Shown piece after piece: positions 7,493-15,906 of a DNA stretch of 64,000 bases. The stretch's first letter is position 1. The number at the start of each line of letters is the position of its first letter. Position numbers and translations under genes: made by a program. Under the pieces are notes generated by a model. That model ran no database searches and was not told the origin of the DNA. It saw only the letters and a program-made list of their open reading frames with translations. The DNA is from Collinsella bouchesdurhonensis. GTDB lineage: Bacteria; Actinomycetota; Coriobacteriia; Coriobacteriales; Coriobacteriaceae. The stretch spans positions 45,025 to 109,024 of the forward strand of contig NZ_LT699738.1 of the NCBI RefSeq assembly GCF_900155365.1, written 5' to 3'.

Positions 7493-8260
7493 ATGAATGC
7501 ACTTGAATGCAAGGCATACCTGGAGCGCATCGGCTACCAGGAAGAGCCACATACAGATAAGGATTGTCTGGAAAAGCTTATGGAGCTGCAGCTTCAAAGC
7601 GTTCCTTTTGAAAATTTGGAGGTCTTCAAGGAGAAGAGGGTTCCCTCCCTCAAAACCGAGGACATCTTCCACAAAATCGTCCACCAAGAACGGGGCGGAT
7701 GCTGTTTTGAGCTGAACAAGATCTTCTACGAGCTCCTCAAGGGCCTGGGCTTTGACGTCACACCGCTTGCGATACGAATGCTGTGGAGCCCGGACGATTT
7801 TCGCCGCATCCTGCACAGGGCCACGATGGTTGTCTTGGAAGACGGTCCCTATTACTGCGACGTGGGCTACGGCGGTCCCGGTCCCCGGTATCCGGTCAAG
7901 CTGGAAGACGGCCTTCATACCGAGAAAAACGGCACCTTCCGCGTGACAATGGAGCCGCAGGGCACCAACGGGGAAATCCTGATGGAGCGGAAGCAGGACG
8001 GAGAGTATCGTCCCCTCATGAGCTTTACGCTGCACCCTGCGCAGGATGTCGATTTCGAAGTCCTTAACTACTACTGCTCGACCTCGCCGGACATGTGGCT
8101 TACGCAAAAAACGGCGGTCAGCATCAGCACACCTACAGGAAGCGTTGCCCTTACCGGAGACACGCTCACCATCCAGAAAGAAGACGGCAGCATAGAAAGC
8201 CACGTCTGCGATTCGCCAGAAACCGAGAAAACCTGGCTCAAGACCTATTTTGGACTGTAA
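7493..8260 (+). CDS. arylamine N-acetyltransferase
   Basis: This 255-residue NAT-family enzyme transfers acetyl from acetyl-CoA to arylamine or hydrazine groups through a Cys-His-Asp triad. The Cys lies in QERGGCCFELN (about residue 69), the His in RRILHRATMVV and the Asp in YYCDVGYGG. The N-terminal substrate-entry stretch VPFENLEVF is typical. A strong AAGGAGGAG site precedes the ATG. It stands alone, with its own terminator. In gut bacteria such enzymes act on 5-aminosalicylate and related drugs, but the natural substrate here is unknown. Confidence 0.93.
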   Translation: MNALECKAYLERIGYQEEPHTDKDCLEKLMELQLQSVPFENLEVFKEKRVPSLKTEDIFHKIVHQERGGCCFELNKIFYELLKGLGFDVTPLAIRMLWSPDDFRRILHRATMVVLEDGPYYCDVGYGGPGPRYPVKLEDGLHTEKNGTFRVTMEPQGTNGEILMERKQDGEYRPLMSFTLHPAQDVDFEVLNYYCSTSPDMWLTQKTAVSISTPTGSVALTGDTLTIQKEDGSIESHVCDSPETEKTWLKTYFGL

Positions 8261-8277
8261 TAGACAACGTTGAGCAA

Positions 8278-8309
8278 ACCGGGGAGCACAAGTTCCCCGG
8301 TTCTTTTTT
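8278..8309 (+). terminator. terminator of the N-acetyltransferase gene
   Basis: Arms ACCGGGGA and TTCCCCGGT around GCACAAG, followed by TCTTTTTT. Confidence 0.9.
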
Positions 8310-8315
8310 GCATAT

Positions 8316-8357
8316 GGAAAAGCAGGGGCCGCAACGGACATCCCGTTGCGGCCCCTG
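8316..8357 (-). terminator. terminator of the HTH-aminotransferase gene
   Basis: On the minus strand a 14-bp GC-rich hairpin (arms beginning CAGGGGCCGCAACG) is followed by CTTTTCC. It faces the plus-strand terminator of the convergent gene. Confidence 0.85.
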
Positions 8358-8383
8358 CCCCAAATAGACCGTCTTGCCCTGTA

Positions 8384-9943
8384 TTAGCTCTGACGATAAT
8401 GCGCGAAGAAATCGGCCAGGTCTTCCATCGACTCCTTGAGTACCTCCATGCGCGGCAGGTAGACGATACGGAAGTGGTCGGGCTCGCCCCAGTTAAAGCC
8501 GCCACCGCGGGTAATCAAGATCTTCTTCTGATGCAACAGGTCGAGCGCGAACTGCTCGTCATCCGTGATATTGAACTTCTTGACGTCCATCTTGGGGAAG
8601 ATATAGAACGCAGCCTTGGGCTTCACCGCCGTGATACCGTCGATGGCATTGAGCGCCTCGTACACGTAGTTGCGCTGCTCGTACACACGGCCGCCGGGAC
8701 GAATGTACTCGTTTACCGATTGGTAGCCGCCTAGCGCCGTCTGGACGATGGACTGCGCGGGCACGTTGGAGCACAGGCGCATGTTAGAGAGCATGTTGAT
8801 GCCCAGGATAAAATCCTTCATGCAGTCCTGGTTGCCGGAAAGCACCATCCAGCCCACACGGTAGCCGCAGACCATATGCGATTTGGAAAGACCGGAGTAG
8901 GTGACGCACGGCAGATCGGGTGCAAGCGAAGCGATGGAGATATGCTCGTAGCCATCCATGATCAGACGGTCGTAAATCTCATCCGCAAAAATCATGAGCT
9001 GATGCTTGCGGGCGATCTCGACGATGCCCTCCAAAATCTCTCGTGAATAGACAGCGCCCGTGGGATTGTTAGGGTTGATGACGACGATGGCCTTGGTGCG
9101 CTCGGTGACCTTCTTTTCCATATCCTCAAGGTCGGGGTTCCACTCGTTTTGCTCGTCGCAAATGTAGTGCACAGCGTTACCGCCGGCAAGCGTCACACAG
9201 GCAGTCCACAGCGGGTAGTCGGGCGAGGGAACGAGCACCTCGTCGCCATTGTCGATCAGCGCGTGCATAGAAAGCTGGATGAGCTCAGACACACCGTTGC
9301 CGGTATAGATATGCTTCATGTCCACGTTGGGGATATTGCGCAGCTGCGAATACTGCATGATCGCCTTGCGCGCCGAGAACAGGCCGCGCGAGTCGGAATA
9401 GCCCTCGCAGTCCGCCAGCTGCTGGCGCATGTCGAAGACAACCTCGTCGGGGGCGCGGAAACCAAAGGGCGCAGGGTTGCCGATGTTGAGCTTGAGGATG
9501 CGCGCACCATCGTCCTCCATACGCGCCGCCTCGTCGACCACGGGTCCGCGGACGTCGTACAAAACGTTATCGAGCTTATTTGATTTCTTGAACGTGCGCA
9601 TGGGTGCTCCCCCTGTTGTATGTGATGCGGAATTGCTGCGAATCGGTCGTGCTGGAGGCGCCGGGATCGAACCCGGCTTGGTAGCTCGTGCGGTATCGGG
9701 TCCCAGCCCCTCGCCTGTGGCGAGCCATTCCGCGTCCACCTCAAACACGGCGGCGAGCACGTCCATAACGTCTCGGCGCGGAATCGTCTTGCCGCTCACG
9801 TACTGGCTCACCTGGCTTTTCCCCAGATGCTTCCCGCGCGTTTGAGCCATGCGAATCACGTCCGCCTGCTTGGCGTCGCGCAGCTCCATCAGCTGTTTCA
9901 AGCGTTGTGCAAACGTTGCCTGGGCCACAGGGTCCTCTTCCAC
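8384..9943 (-). CDS. HTH (XRE-type) domain fused to alanine-type aminotransferase
   Basis: The 519-residue frame starts at GTG 9943 behind GAGGAGG. Residues 10-75 form a Cro/CI-like helix-turn-helix (GKSQVSQYVSGKTIPRRDVM is the recognition part). After a Pro/Ser-rich linker, residues 115-519 are a PLP fold-type I aminotransferase of the AlaA/AspC class: NIGNPAPFGF, INPNNPTGAVYS, DEIYD, Schiff-base Lys in YSGLSKSHMVCGYRVGWMV. RefSeq-type annotations of the same architecture exist in bifidobacteria. Residue 115 is an ATG (9601) with its own GGGGGAG site 5 bases upstream, so a separate aminotransferase may also be made. Inverted repeats over the promoter suggest autoregulation, perhaps sensing an amino or keto acid. 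Confidence 0.92.
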   Translation of the reverse strand: MEEDPVAQATFAQRLKQLMELRDAKQADVIRMAQTRGKHLGKSQVSQYVSGKTIPRRDVMDVLAAVFEVDAEWLATGEGLGPDTARATKPGSIPAPPARPIRSNSASHTTGGAPMRTFKKSNKLDNVLYDVRGPVVDEAARMEDDGARILKLNIGNPAPFGFRAPDEVVFDMRQQLADCEGYSDSRGLFSARKAIMQYSQLRNIPNVDMKHIYTGNGVSELIQLSMHALIDNGDEVLVPSPDYPLWTACVTLAGGNAVHYICDEQNEWNPDLEDMEKKVTERTKAIVVINPNNPTGAVYSREILEGIVEIARKHQLMIFADEIYDRLIMDGYEHISIASLAPDLPCVTYSGLSKSHMVCGYRVGWMVLSGNQDCMKDFILGINMLSNMRLCSNVPAQSIVQTALGGYQSVNEYIRPGGRVYEQRNYVYEALNAIDGITAVKPKAAFYIFPKMDVKKFNITDDEQFALDLLHQKKILITRGGGFNWGEPDHFRIVYLPRMEVLKESMEDLADFFAHYRQS

Positions 9944-10048
9944 AGTTCAACCTCCTCTTAAATTGAACTTTTCAAGCTGCAGTGCATCTCAAAAGTTCAA
10001 TTTAGATGGCAGTATACGACCTGAACGAGAAAAAAGGTTCAATTTTGA
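9942..10048 (-). promoter_or_regulatory. operator region of the HTH-aminotransferase gene
   Basis: A perfect 14-bp inverted repeat (TAAATTGAACTTTT 9959-9972 and AAAAGTTCAATTTA 9991-10004) with an 18-base spacer lies just upstream of the ribosome-binding site. A third half-site (GGTTCAATTTT) sits at 10036-10046, and TTGAACT overlaps the start codon (9943-9949). A minus-strand TATACT (10011-10016) is a possible -10. The likely binder is the HTH domain of the same gene. Confidence 0.7.
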
Positions 10049-10152
10049 AACTTTCCTGGCAAACGGCAGTATTTCACAGAGACGACACAGTGGAGCGCTC
10101 CTGCGCGAGCGGAGAACACCGTCCCGTTCACACGCGGCCCGCGCTATCTACG

Positions 10153-11334
10153 CTATCCGCGAGCACGCCTGATAGCAGGAAACAGCCAGGCTACCGTGCA
10201 GATAACGCCCACAGCGCCAATGCCTGCGCCCACGTAGCCGATGCCTGCAATGGTGCCCTGCGACACCACGGCACCACCAATAGCCGTGCCACAACCAATA
10301 CCCAAATTGAACAGGCCGGAGAAAATCGACATAGCGACAGCACTTGCCGAAGCCTGCGTAAACGAGATGACCTCGGCCTGAAACGCTACATTGAACGCAG
10401 TGGCGCACAGGCCCCAAAGCACACAGAGGGCAAGCACGCTCGCAAGCGAGAACGATGCCGCTTGCATAAGAAGAAGGGACAGCGCAAGCCCGCCGATCAC
10501 GCCGAGCAAAAAGCCAAAGCGATGCCCGTCAAAAAAGCGCGAGAACGAAACGGACCCAAGCAGGCCCGCAAACCCAAACACGGTAAGCGCCATAGTGATA
10601 GTGCCTGCATCAAGATGCGCCACCTGTTGCAAGAACGGCTCGATATAGCTGTACCCCACGTAATACGAGCAAGACATAAAGATCGTCACCGCATAGAGGG
10701 CAAGCAGCACGCGATTGCGCAGAAGCGAGGGGAGCTGCCCCAGGGTGAAGCGCTCGCCCGCAGGCATAACAGGAAAGACAACGGCCTGATACACGAGAAT
10801 CGCCGCTGCGACCGCTCCCACAACGCAAAAAGTCATGCGCCAGCCCACGGCAAGACCGATGGCGCGCCCCAGCGGCAAGCCAAAAATTTGCGCGATAGAC
10901 GAGCCCGTAGCGATCATCGAAAGCGCCAGCGCCCCGTGCTCGGCATCGACCAGACGCGCCGCCATCACCGATGCGATAGACCAAAAGATGGCATGCGCGG
11001 CGGCAACCACCAAGCGGGCAAGCACCAGAATGGGAAAGGTCGGCGCCACAGCAGAGAGAAACTGCCCGCACGCGAACAGCGCGATCACCGCAAGCAACAG
11101 GCGTCGCAGGTCAAAGCGCGAAGCGAACACCATAAGCGGCAAAGAGAGCAGCATGACGCCCCAGGCATAGACCGAGATCATCACGCCTGTCGCCGCCTCG
11201 CTGATATGAAAAGAAGCGGAGATATCGGTCAAAAGACCGATGGGCATGAACTCGGAGGTGTTAAAGATAAAGGCGGCGCACGTCAAACCAATCAATGGAA
11301 GCCATTGCCGTATCGTGATTCCTCGCTGCGCCAC
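10153..11334 (-). CDS. MFS transporter, sugar-efflux (SotB/AraJ-like) type
   Basis: The 393-residue protein has 12 predicted membrane helices and belongs to the DHA1-like drug/sugar exporter branch of the major facilitator superfamily. The N-terminal TSEFMPIGLLTDIS and GVMISVYAWGVMLLSLPLM segments and the LRRLLL loop after helix 2 are typical of the SotB/AraJ group. ATGSSIAQIFGLPLG in helix 5 is the exporter-type antiporter motif. It probably expels small molecules by proton antiport; the substrate is unknown. It is a single gene with no partner. Confidence 0.88.
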   Translation of the reverse strand: MAQRGITIRQWLPLIGLTCAAFIFNTSEFMPIGLLTDISASFHISEAATGVMISVYAWGVMLLSLPLMVFASRFDLRRLLLAVIALFACGQFLSAVAPTFPILVLARLVVAAAHAIFWSIASVMAARLVDAEHGALALSMIATGSSIAQIFGLPLGRAIGLAVGWRMTFCVVGAVAAAILVYQAVVFPVMPAGERFTLGQLPSLLRNRVLLALYAVTIFMSCSYYVGYSYIEPFLQQVAHLDAGTITMALTVFGFAGLLGSVSFSRFFDGHRFGFLLGVIGGLALSLLLMQAASFSLASVLALCVLWGLCATAFNVAFQAEVISFTQASASAVAMSIFSGLFNLGIGCGTAIGGAVVSQGTIAGIGYVGAGIGAVGVICTVAWLFPAIRRARG

Positions 11335-11482
11335 AGGTTTTCCTCCGCCATGCCTTTATGGTATCCATCAATGCCTGCGCGATTATACGCGCATGCCAGC
11401 AATGAATACCCCTCGTTGGGCACGCATCACAAGAAGCACGATGCCCCCTGCGCAGGGATTTTGAGCTAATCGTCAACACTCT

Positions 11483-11647
11483 CTAGCGTCCCGAGACCCT
11501 CCACAGCATCACGATCGCGCCCAGGCAAAGCACGGCCATGGCTGCCAAGCAGCATAGCCTGCTGCCCAGGGTTACGAAGGGGTTGCCCGGCACCTCCGAA
11601 GCAGTATCTGCATACCGGTCGATGTCATACGGTCCACGCGCGCTCAT
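11483..11647 (-). CDS. 54-residue single-span membrane peptide, unknown
   Basis: The frame opens at ATG 11647 with GGAGGAACGCC directly upstream, a strong site. The product begins MSARGPYDIDRYADTASEVP, continues with GNPFVTLGSR, then has one hydrophobic segment (about residues 31-49, LCCLAAMAVLCLGAIVMLW) and ends WRVSGR. The N-terminus would be cytoplasmic or external depending on insertion. I do not recognise a family. It stands alone between the MFS gene and the hydrolase. The good ribosome-binding site and the clean hydrophobic span support it as real. Confidence 0.65.
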   Translation of the reverse strand: MSARGPYDIDRYADTASEVPGNPFVTLGSRLCCLAAMAVLCLGAIVMLWRVSGR

Positions 11648-11892
11648 GGCGTTCCTCCTTCAAACAAGGTCTTACCTTGTCATCCATACTCGCGCGCGAC
11701 GATTACCCGTGCCATCGATTTGCCTTACACGCCGCTTTCCCTTTCGTAAGGTTTGCCAGGCGTCGTCATTAACCGGCCCCCTTCGTTACCTAATCTTTTT
11801 TGAACATTCGCCGATAGCTGCCATCATGCGCTGCGGTACCGCAAACATGGGGTGTACTATTCCAGGTACATCCACGAATGAGGAGGGGCATC

Positions 11893-12438
11893 ATGGGTCA
11901 GAGGTATTTAGTTGTCGTTGATATGCAGCACGATTTTGTCGACGGTGCGCTGGGAACGCCCGAGGCGCAGGCCATCGTAGCAAGTGTCGCCGCTAAGGCC
12001 CAAGCCTTTGATGGCACTGTCGTGTTCACCAAGGACACGCACTACAGTGACTACCTTCAGACCCTTGAAGGCAAGAACCTGCCCGTCGAGCACTGCCTAC
12101 ACGGCACGCCGGGTTGGGAACTCATGCCCGAGCTCCAGGCGATTCGCGACGAGCGCAACTCCTTTGTCTTCGAGAAAACGACCTTCGCCTCGCTCGACCT
12201 TGCCATGTGGCTCGCCGAGGAAAACGTCGCCGAACCCATCGAGTCCATCGAGCTTATCGGCTTGTGCACCGACATCTGCGTGGTCAGCAATGCGCTTCTC
12301 ATCAAGGGCTGGATTCCCGAGGTCCCGCTCAAGGTGGACGCGTCGCTTTGCGCCGGCGTCACGCCCGACAGCCACAAGGCGGCACTCGCCACCCTGCGCA
12401 GCTGCCAGGTGGAGGTCATTAACGACCCGGCACAATAG
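11893..12438 (+). CDS. isochorismatase-family hydrolase, nicotinamidase-like
   Basis: The 181-residue protein starts at ATG 11893 behind GAGGAGGGG. The Asp-Lys-Cys catalytic set is visible: VVVDMQHDFVDG, VVFTKDTHYSDYL and LCTDICVVSNAL. The Asp-x-His stretch in TKDTHYSDY and the first Asp fit metal-binding nicotinamidases. Such enzymes convert nicotinamide to nicotinate for NAD salvage, but family members hydrolyse many amides, so substrate assignment is tentative. The gene is monocistronic; a hairpin (CGCCCGC / GCGGGCG, 12469-12506) follows. Confidence 0.9.
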   Translation: MGQRYLVVVDMQHDFVDGALGTPEAQAIVASVAAKAQAFDGTVVFTKDTHYSDYLQTLEGKNLPVEHCLHGTPGWELMPELQAIRDERNSFVFEKTTFASLDLAMWLAEENVAEPIESIELIGLCTDICVVSNALLIKGWIPEVPLKVDASLCAGVTPDSHKAALATLRSCQVEVINDPAQ

Positions 12439-12570
12439 GCACCCGTTCACTCACATACGATTCAATACCGCCCGCGACGTTTCGCCTAGTGTCACCGTTG
12501 CGGGCGTTGCTATAGTTTGGTTGCCGAATAACCCGGCAACAAGGATGGTTTTGCAGAGGAAAGCACATAT

Positions 12571-13554
12571 ATGCAGACGGACAGGGATTCGAAAGACACA
12601 TCGGTCTCAAAAAAGAAGAATGTCGGCAAAGAAGGGCACGCGCATCTTCCCAATCTGGGCGAAGAATTCGAAAAGCTCCGCCGCCTGCGCCGCATTGCGT
12701 TTGTACGCAACCTGATCACTGCAAGCTTGGTTTTCTTGTCTGCGCTGCTGCAGGCCTTTACCATTCGCGCCTTTGTGACTCCTGCAAACCTTCTGTCCAG
12801 CGGCTTTACCGGACTCGCCATTCTCATCGACCGCATCACCTCGCTCGTGGGATTCTCATTCCCTACCTTCGTAGGCATGCTGGCGCTCAATATCCCCGTC
12901 GCGGCGATCTGCTGGAGGTCCATCAACCGCCGCTTCGTGCTCTTCTCCATGGCGCAGGTCTTTTTATCCTCGTTCTTTCTGCGCACCTTCACCGAGATGC
13001 ATATTCTGCCGCCCTTCCACAACATCTTGCTTGAAGTTGTGTTCGGCGGATTCCTCTACGGCCTCTCCATCGCGCTCGCCCTCAAGGGCGGATCCTCCAC
13101 GGCCGGCACCGACTTTATCTCGCTGATGGTCTCTAATCGCACCGGCCACTCCATCTGGGGGTTGATATTTGCGGGCAACTGCGCCGTCATCTGCATCTTT
13201 GGCGCCATGTTTGGCTGGGACCTTGCCGCTTACTCGATTATTTTCCAGTTCATCTCGACCAAAACGATCGAGACGTTCTATCACCGCTACGATCGCATGA
13301 CGTTGCAGATAACCACGTCCAAGCCAAAGCAGGTGCTCGAAGCCTATAGCATGCAATACCGCCACGGCTCCTCGTGCATCGAGGCAACGGGCGGCTACAG
13401 CGGCAACAAGTACTGGCTCATCTCAACCGTTGTCTCCTCCTATGAAGTGGGCGACATCGTGGCGCTCGTGCGCACCCAAGACGAGCGCGCTGTGATCAAC
13501 GTGCTGCGCACCGAGGACTTCTACGGCGGCTTCTACCGCGACCCCATCGGCTAA
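12571..13554 (+). CDS. YitT-family membrane protein (DUF161 plus DUF2179)
   Basis: A 327-residue protein. After a charged 50-residue tail come five or more membrane helices (about 45-225) with the YitT signatures TPANLLSSGFTGLAILIDRI and LKGGSSTAGTDFI. A soluble DUF2179 domain (about 235-325) follows, with TSKPKQVLEAY, EATGGYSGNKYWLISTVVSS and ERAVINVLRTEDFYGGFY. The family is widespread in Firmicutes and Actinobacteria and is of unknown transport function. GAGGAAAG lies 10 bases before the ATG. Confidence 0.9.
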   Translation: MQTDRDSKDTSVSKKKNVGKEGHAHLPNLGEEFEKLRRLRRIAFVRNLITASLVFLSALLQAFTIRAFVTPANLLSSGFTGLAILIDRITSLVGFSFPTFVGMLALNIPVAAICWRSINRRFVLFSMAQVFLSSFFLRTFTEMHILPPFHNILLEVVFGGFLYGLSIALALKGGSSTAGTDFISLMVSNRTGHSIWGLIFAGNCAVICIFGAMFGWDLAAYSIIFQFISTKTIETFYHRYDRMTLQITTSKPKQVLEAYSMQYRHGSSCIEATGGYSGNKYWLISTVVSSYEVGDIVALVRTQDERAVINVLRTEDFYGGFYRDPIG

Positions 13555-13768
13555 CGCACAGTATATCGCACACCGCGACAAACCGCAGGCGGGCCCCGTC
13601 ATTTTGAAGCGTTTTCCCAGCTCATAGCCCTATATCCCTTAATTGACCAGCACATTGGGCCATATGTCCCACTGGGTTGAGCACCTCGGGCCGCAGGGGC
13701 ATCGTGCAAAACTCCGCGCACCCCCATCATCTAAAGCGAAGAGCAACTCAAGATGATTGGAGGCTGCC

Positions 13769-14506
13769 ATGGGCTTCTTTGACAAGATGTTCGAAAAGAA
13801 AGAGTGCGCAATCTGCGGTACCGAGTTGGGACTTTTGGGAAAGACCAAAATCAACGAAGGGTATCTGTGCAAGGAGTGCGCAGGCAAGCTTTCGCCTTTC
13901 TTCCGCGGCCATCGCTCGAGCACTGCAGACGACATTCGCGAGCAGCTCGCTTATCGCGAGGCGAACGCGCAGCGCCTGGCTTCCTTCAATCCTACGCGCA
14001 CGCTTTCGGCCGGTCGCACCAACATCATGCTCGATGAAGATGCAAAGCTCCTGATCATCACCTCGGCGGCCCGCTGGCGCGACGCCAACCCCGACATCAT
14101 CGAGTTCACCCAGGTACTGGGCTGTGATACAGAGATTGAGGAGCATCGCACCGAGCAGTATCGCGAAAACAAGGATGGCGAGCGCGTGAGCTACAATCCC
14201 CCGCGCTACGACCTCGATTACGACTTCCATGTCACGATCCATGTCAACACGCCGTACTTCACCGAGATCAACCTGCGCGTCAACGATTCGACCATCGAGC
14301 AGCGCGGCTCCATCGAGTACCGCGAGGCGGAACGCCAAACAAACGAGATCCGCGATGCCCTGATGCAGTTGCGCCAGGAGACCCGCGACAGCGTCGTTGC
14401 TGCTCAGGCCCCCAAGACCGCGGTAACGTGTCCCTTCTGCGGCGCCACCACCATCCCCGATGCCAGCGGCCGTTGCGAATACTGCGGCGGCGCCATCGGC
14501 GCATAA
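13769..14506 (+). CDS. zinc-ribbon protein with DUF4428-like N-terminus
   Basis: The 245-residue protein starts at ATG 13769 behind GGAGG. The N-terminus (residues 10-42) has Cys pairs CAICG and CKEC as in DUF4428. The middle is a beta-rich domain of unknown role with DYDFHVTIHVNTPYFTEINL and a helical stretch. The last 25 residues are a second zinc ribbon (CPFCG...CEYCGG). It is first in a four-gene operon in which the next two products also carry zinc ribbons, suggesting one complex or shared control. The operon resembles Bacillus ydjG-ydjH-ydjI near pspA. Confidence 0.8.
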   Translation: MGFFDKMFEKKECAICGTELGLLGKTKINEGYLCKECAGKLSPFFRGHRSSTADDIREQLAYREANAQRLASFNPTRTLSAGRTNIMLDEDAKLLIITSAARWRDANPDIIEFTQVLGCDTEIEEHRTEQYRENKDGERVSYNPPRYDLDYDFHVTIHVNTPYFTEINLRVNDSTIEQRGSIEYREAERQTNEIRDALMQLRQETRDSVVAAQAPKTAVTCPFCGATTIPDASGRCEYCGGAIGA

Positions 14507-14541
14507 CGGGCGCATAACGCGACAACTGGGAAGGACCGGTC

Positions 14542-15858
14542 ATGGCGAACGAGAGCGTCAACTATCAATGCCCCGCATGCGGCGGACCTCTGCATTTTTC
14601 GAGCGCAGAGCAAAAACTGGCATGCGACTACTGCGATTCTCGCTTCGAGGTGGCAGAAGTTGAGGCTCTCTACCGCGAACGCCAAGCAAAGGCTGATGCC
14701 AAGGCAGACGCAGCGCCTGCACCGGCGCAGGCCGCGTCTCCCAGCGAAGCCGAAGTACTCGGCATGAACGCTGGCTATATCTGCTCTTCGTGCGGAGCCG
14801 AGCTGATTTCGGACGGTACCGTCGCCGTCAGCACCTGCCCCTACTGCGGCAACCCTGCCGTAGCGCCCGGACAGCTCTCGGGCTCGTTCTCCCCCGACCT
14901 TGTGATTCCGTTCAAGCTCGAACGCAAGGACGCCCTCTCTGCTCTCCAAGAGCACTACAAAGGCAAGATCTTGCTTCCCAAGAGCTTTATCTCCGGCAAT
15001 CATATCGACGAGGTCCAGGGTGTCTACGTGCCGTTTTGGCTTTACGGAGCACATGTGGACGGCGAGGTGCACTTCGATGCCGAAAACCACCGCGTGACCG
15101 AGTACTCCGATCGCACCGTCACGACCATCAATCACTACGATGCCTATCGCAAGGGAAACATGTCATTTGAGCGTGTGCCCGTCGACGGATCGACCAAGAT
15201 GCCGGATGGTCACATGGACGCCATCGAACCCTTTGATTACAGCTCGCTGCGCCCGTTCTCGGTAGCGTACATGCCCGGATTTATCGCCAATCGCTACGAC
15301 GAGGACAGCAGCATATGCAGGGACCGCGCCGAAAAGCGCATGGAGGGCAGCTTGATCTCGGCCTTCAGACAGACCGTCAGCTCCTACAACACCGCGTCCC
15401 TCATGAGCCAAAACCTCGATTACAACTGGGAGGATGCCGACTATGCGCTCTTCCCCGTTTGGATGCTCTCCACCTCGTGGAACGGCAAGAACTACCTGTT
15501 TGCCATGAACGGACAGACGGGCCGCATGGTGGGCGAGCTCCCCTGCTCCAAGCCCAAGCTCGCACTCGCCACGCTGATTTTCTTTATCGTGGCCTTTGTC
15601 GTCACGCGCTTTGCCTGCATGGGATCAAATGCCTTCAATCCGGCGTATTTCGACTTTGACCTCGAGGGCATTCTCATCAACATCGTCATTCCCCTTGTGA
15701 TTGCAGCCATCGCCGACCTGTTCTTGGTGGGCCAGCTCAAGACCGCGGTCGAAGCGACGAATGCCGATAGCTATTGCGGACAGTTCGACCTTACAGACGA
15801 AAGCGATACCTTCATCCGCACCGAGACCCGCGTCGAGATGAAGCAGCAAAAGAAGTAA
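14542..15858 (+). CDS. TFIIB-type zinc-ribbon membrane protein (YdjG-like)
   Basis: The 438-residue protein has two zinc ribbons (CPACGG...CDYC at 10-30; CSSCG...CPYCG at about 80-100) split by an Ala-rich linker. A soluble domain of about 230 residues follows (VYVPFWLYGAHVDGEVHFDA, YNTASLMSQNLDYNWEDADY, ALFPVWMLSTSW). Two membrane helices lie near 345-365 and 378-398. YdjG of Bacillus has the same plan and stands beside a PspA gene in a SigW stress operon. Here it is second in the operon, 35 bases after the first gene. Confidence 0.82.
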   Translation: MANESVNYQCPACGGPLHFSSAEQKLACDYCDSRFEVAEVEALYRERQAKADAKADAAPAPAQAASPSEAEVLGMNAGYICSSCGAELISDGTVAVSTCPYCGNPAVAPGQLSGSFSPDLVIPFKLERKDALSALQEHYKGKILLPKSFISGNHIDEVQGVYVPFWLYGAHVDGEVHFDAENHRVTEYSDRTVTTINHYDAYRKGNMSFERVPVDGSTKMPDGHMDAIEPFDYSSLRPFSVAYMPGFIANRYDEDSSICRDRAEKRMEGSLISAFRQTVSSYNTASLMSQNLDYNWEDADYALFPVWMLSTSWNGKNYLFAMNGQTGRMVGELPCSKPKLALATLIFFIVAFVVTRFACMGSNAFNPAYFDFDLEGILINIVIPLVIAAIADLFLVGQLKTAVEATNADSYCGQFDLTDESDTFIRTETRVEMKQQKK

Positions 15859-15906
15859 ACGATCACCCATCCCGTATACCACCCTCGATAGGAAAGGAAG
15901 ACTGCT

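Noticed and set aside
7271-8341. A long minus-strand open frame opposite the N-acetyltransferase gene
   Set aside because: No family match and no start signal. The plus frame has the full NAT triad, so this is a shadow.
9652-9675. A tRNA 3'-end-like string inside the HTH-aminotransferase linker
   Set aside because: The apparent T-arm would need a 6-base loop and its 7-base-loop pairing fails. It encodes a sensible Pro-rich linker.
10006-11469. Long plus-strand frame opposite the MFS gene
   Set aside because: Its product is strongly basic and repetitive without membrane or domain signs. The opposite frame encodes a normal 12-span transporter.
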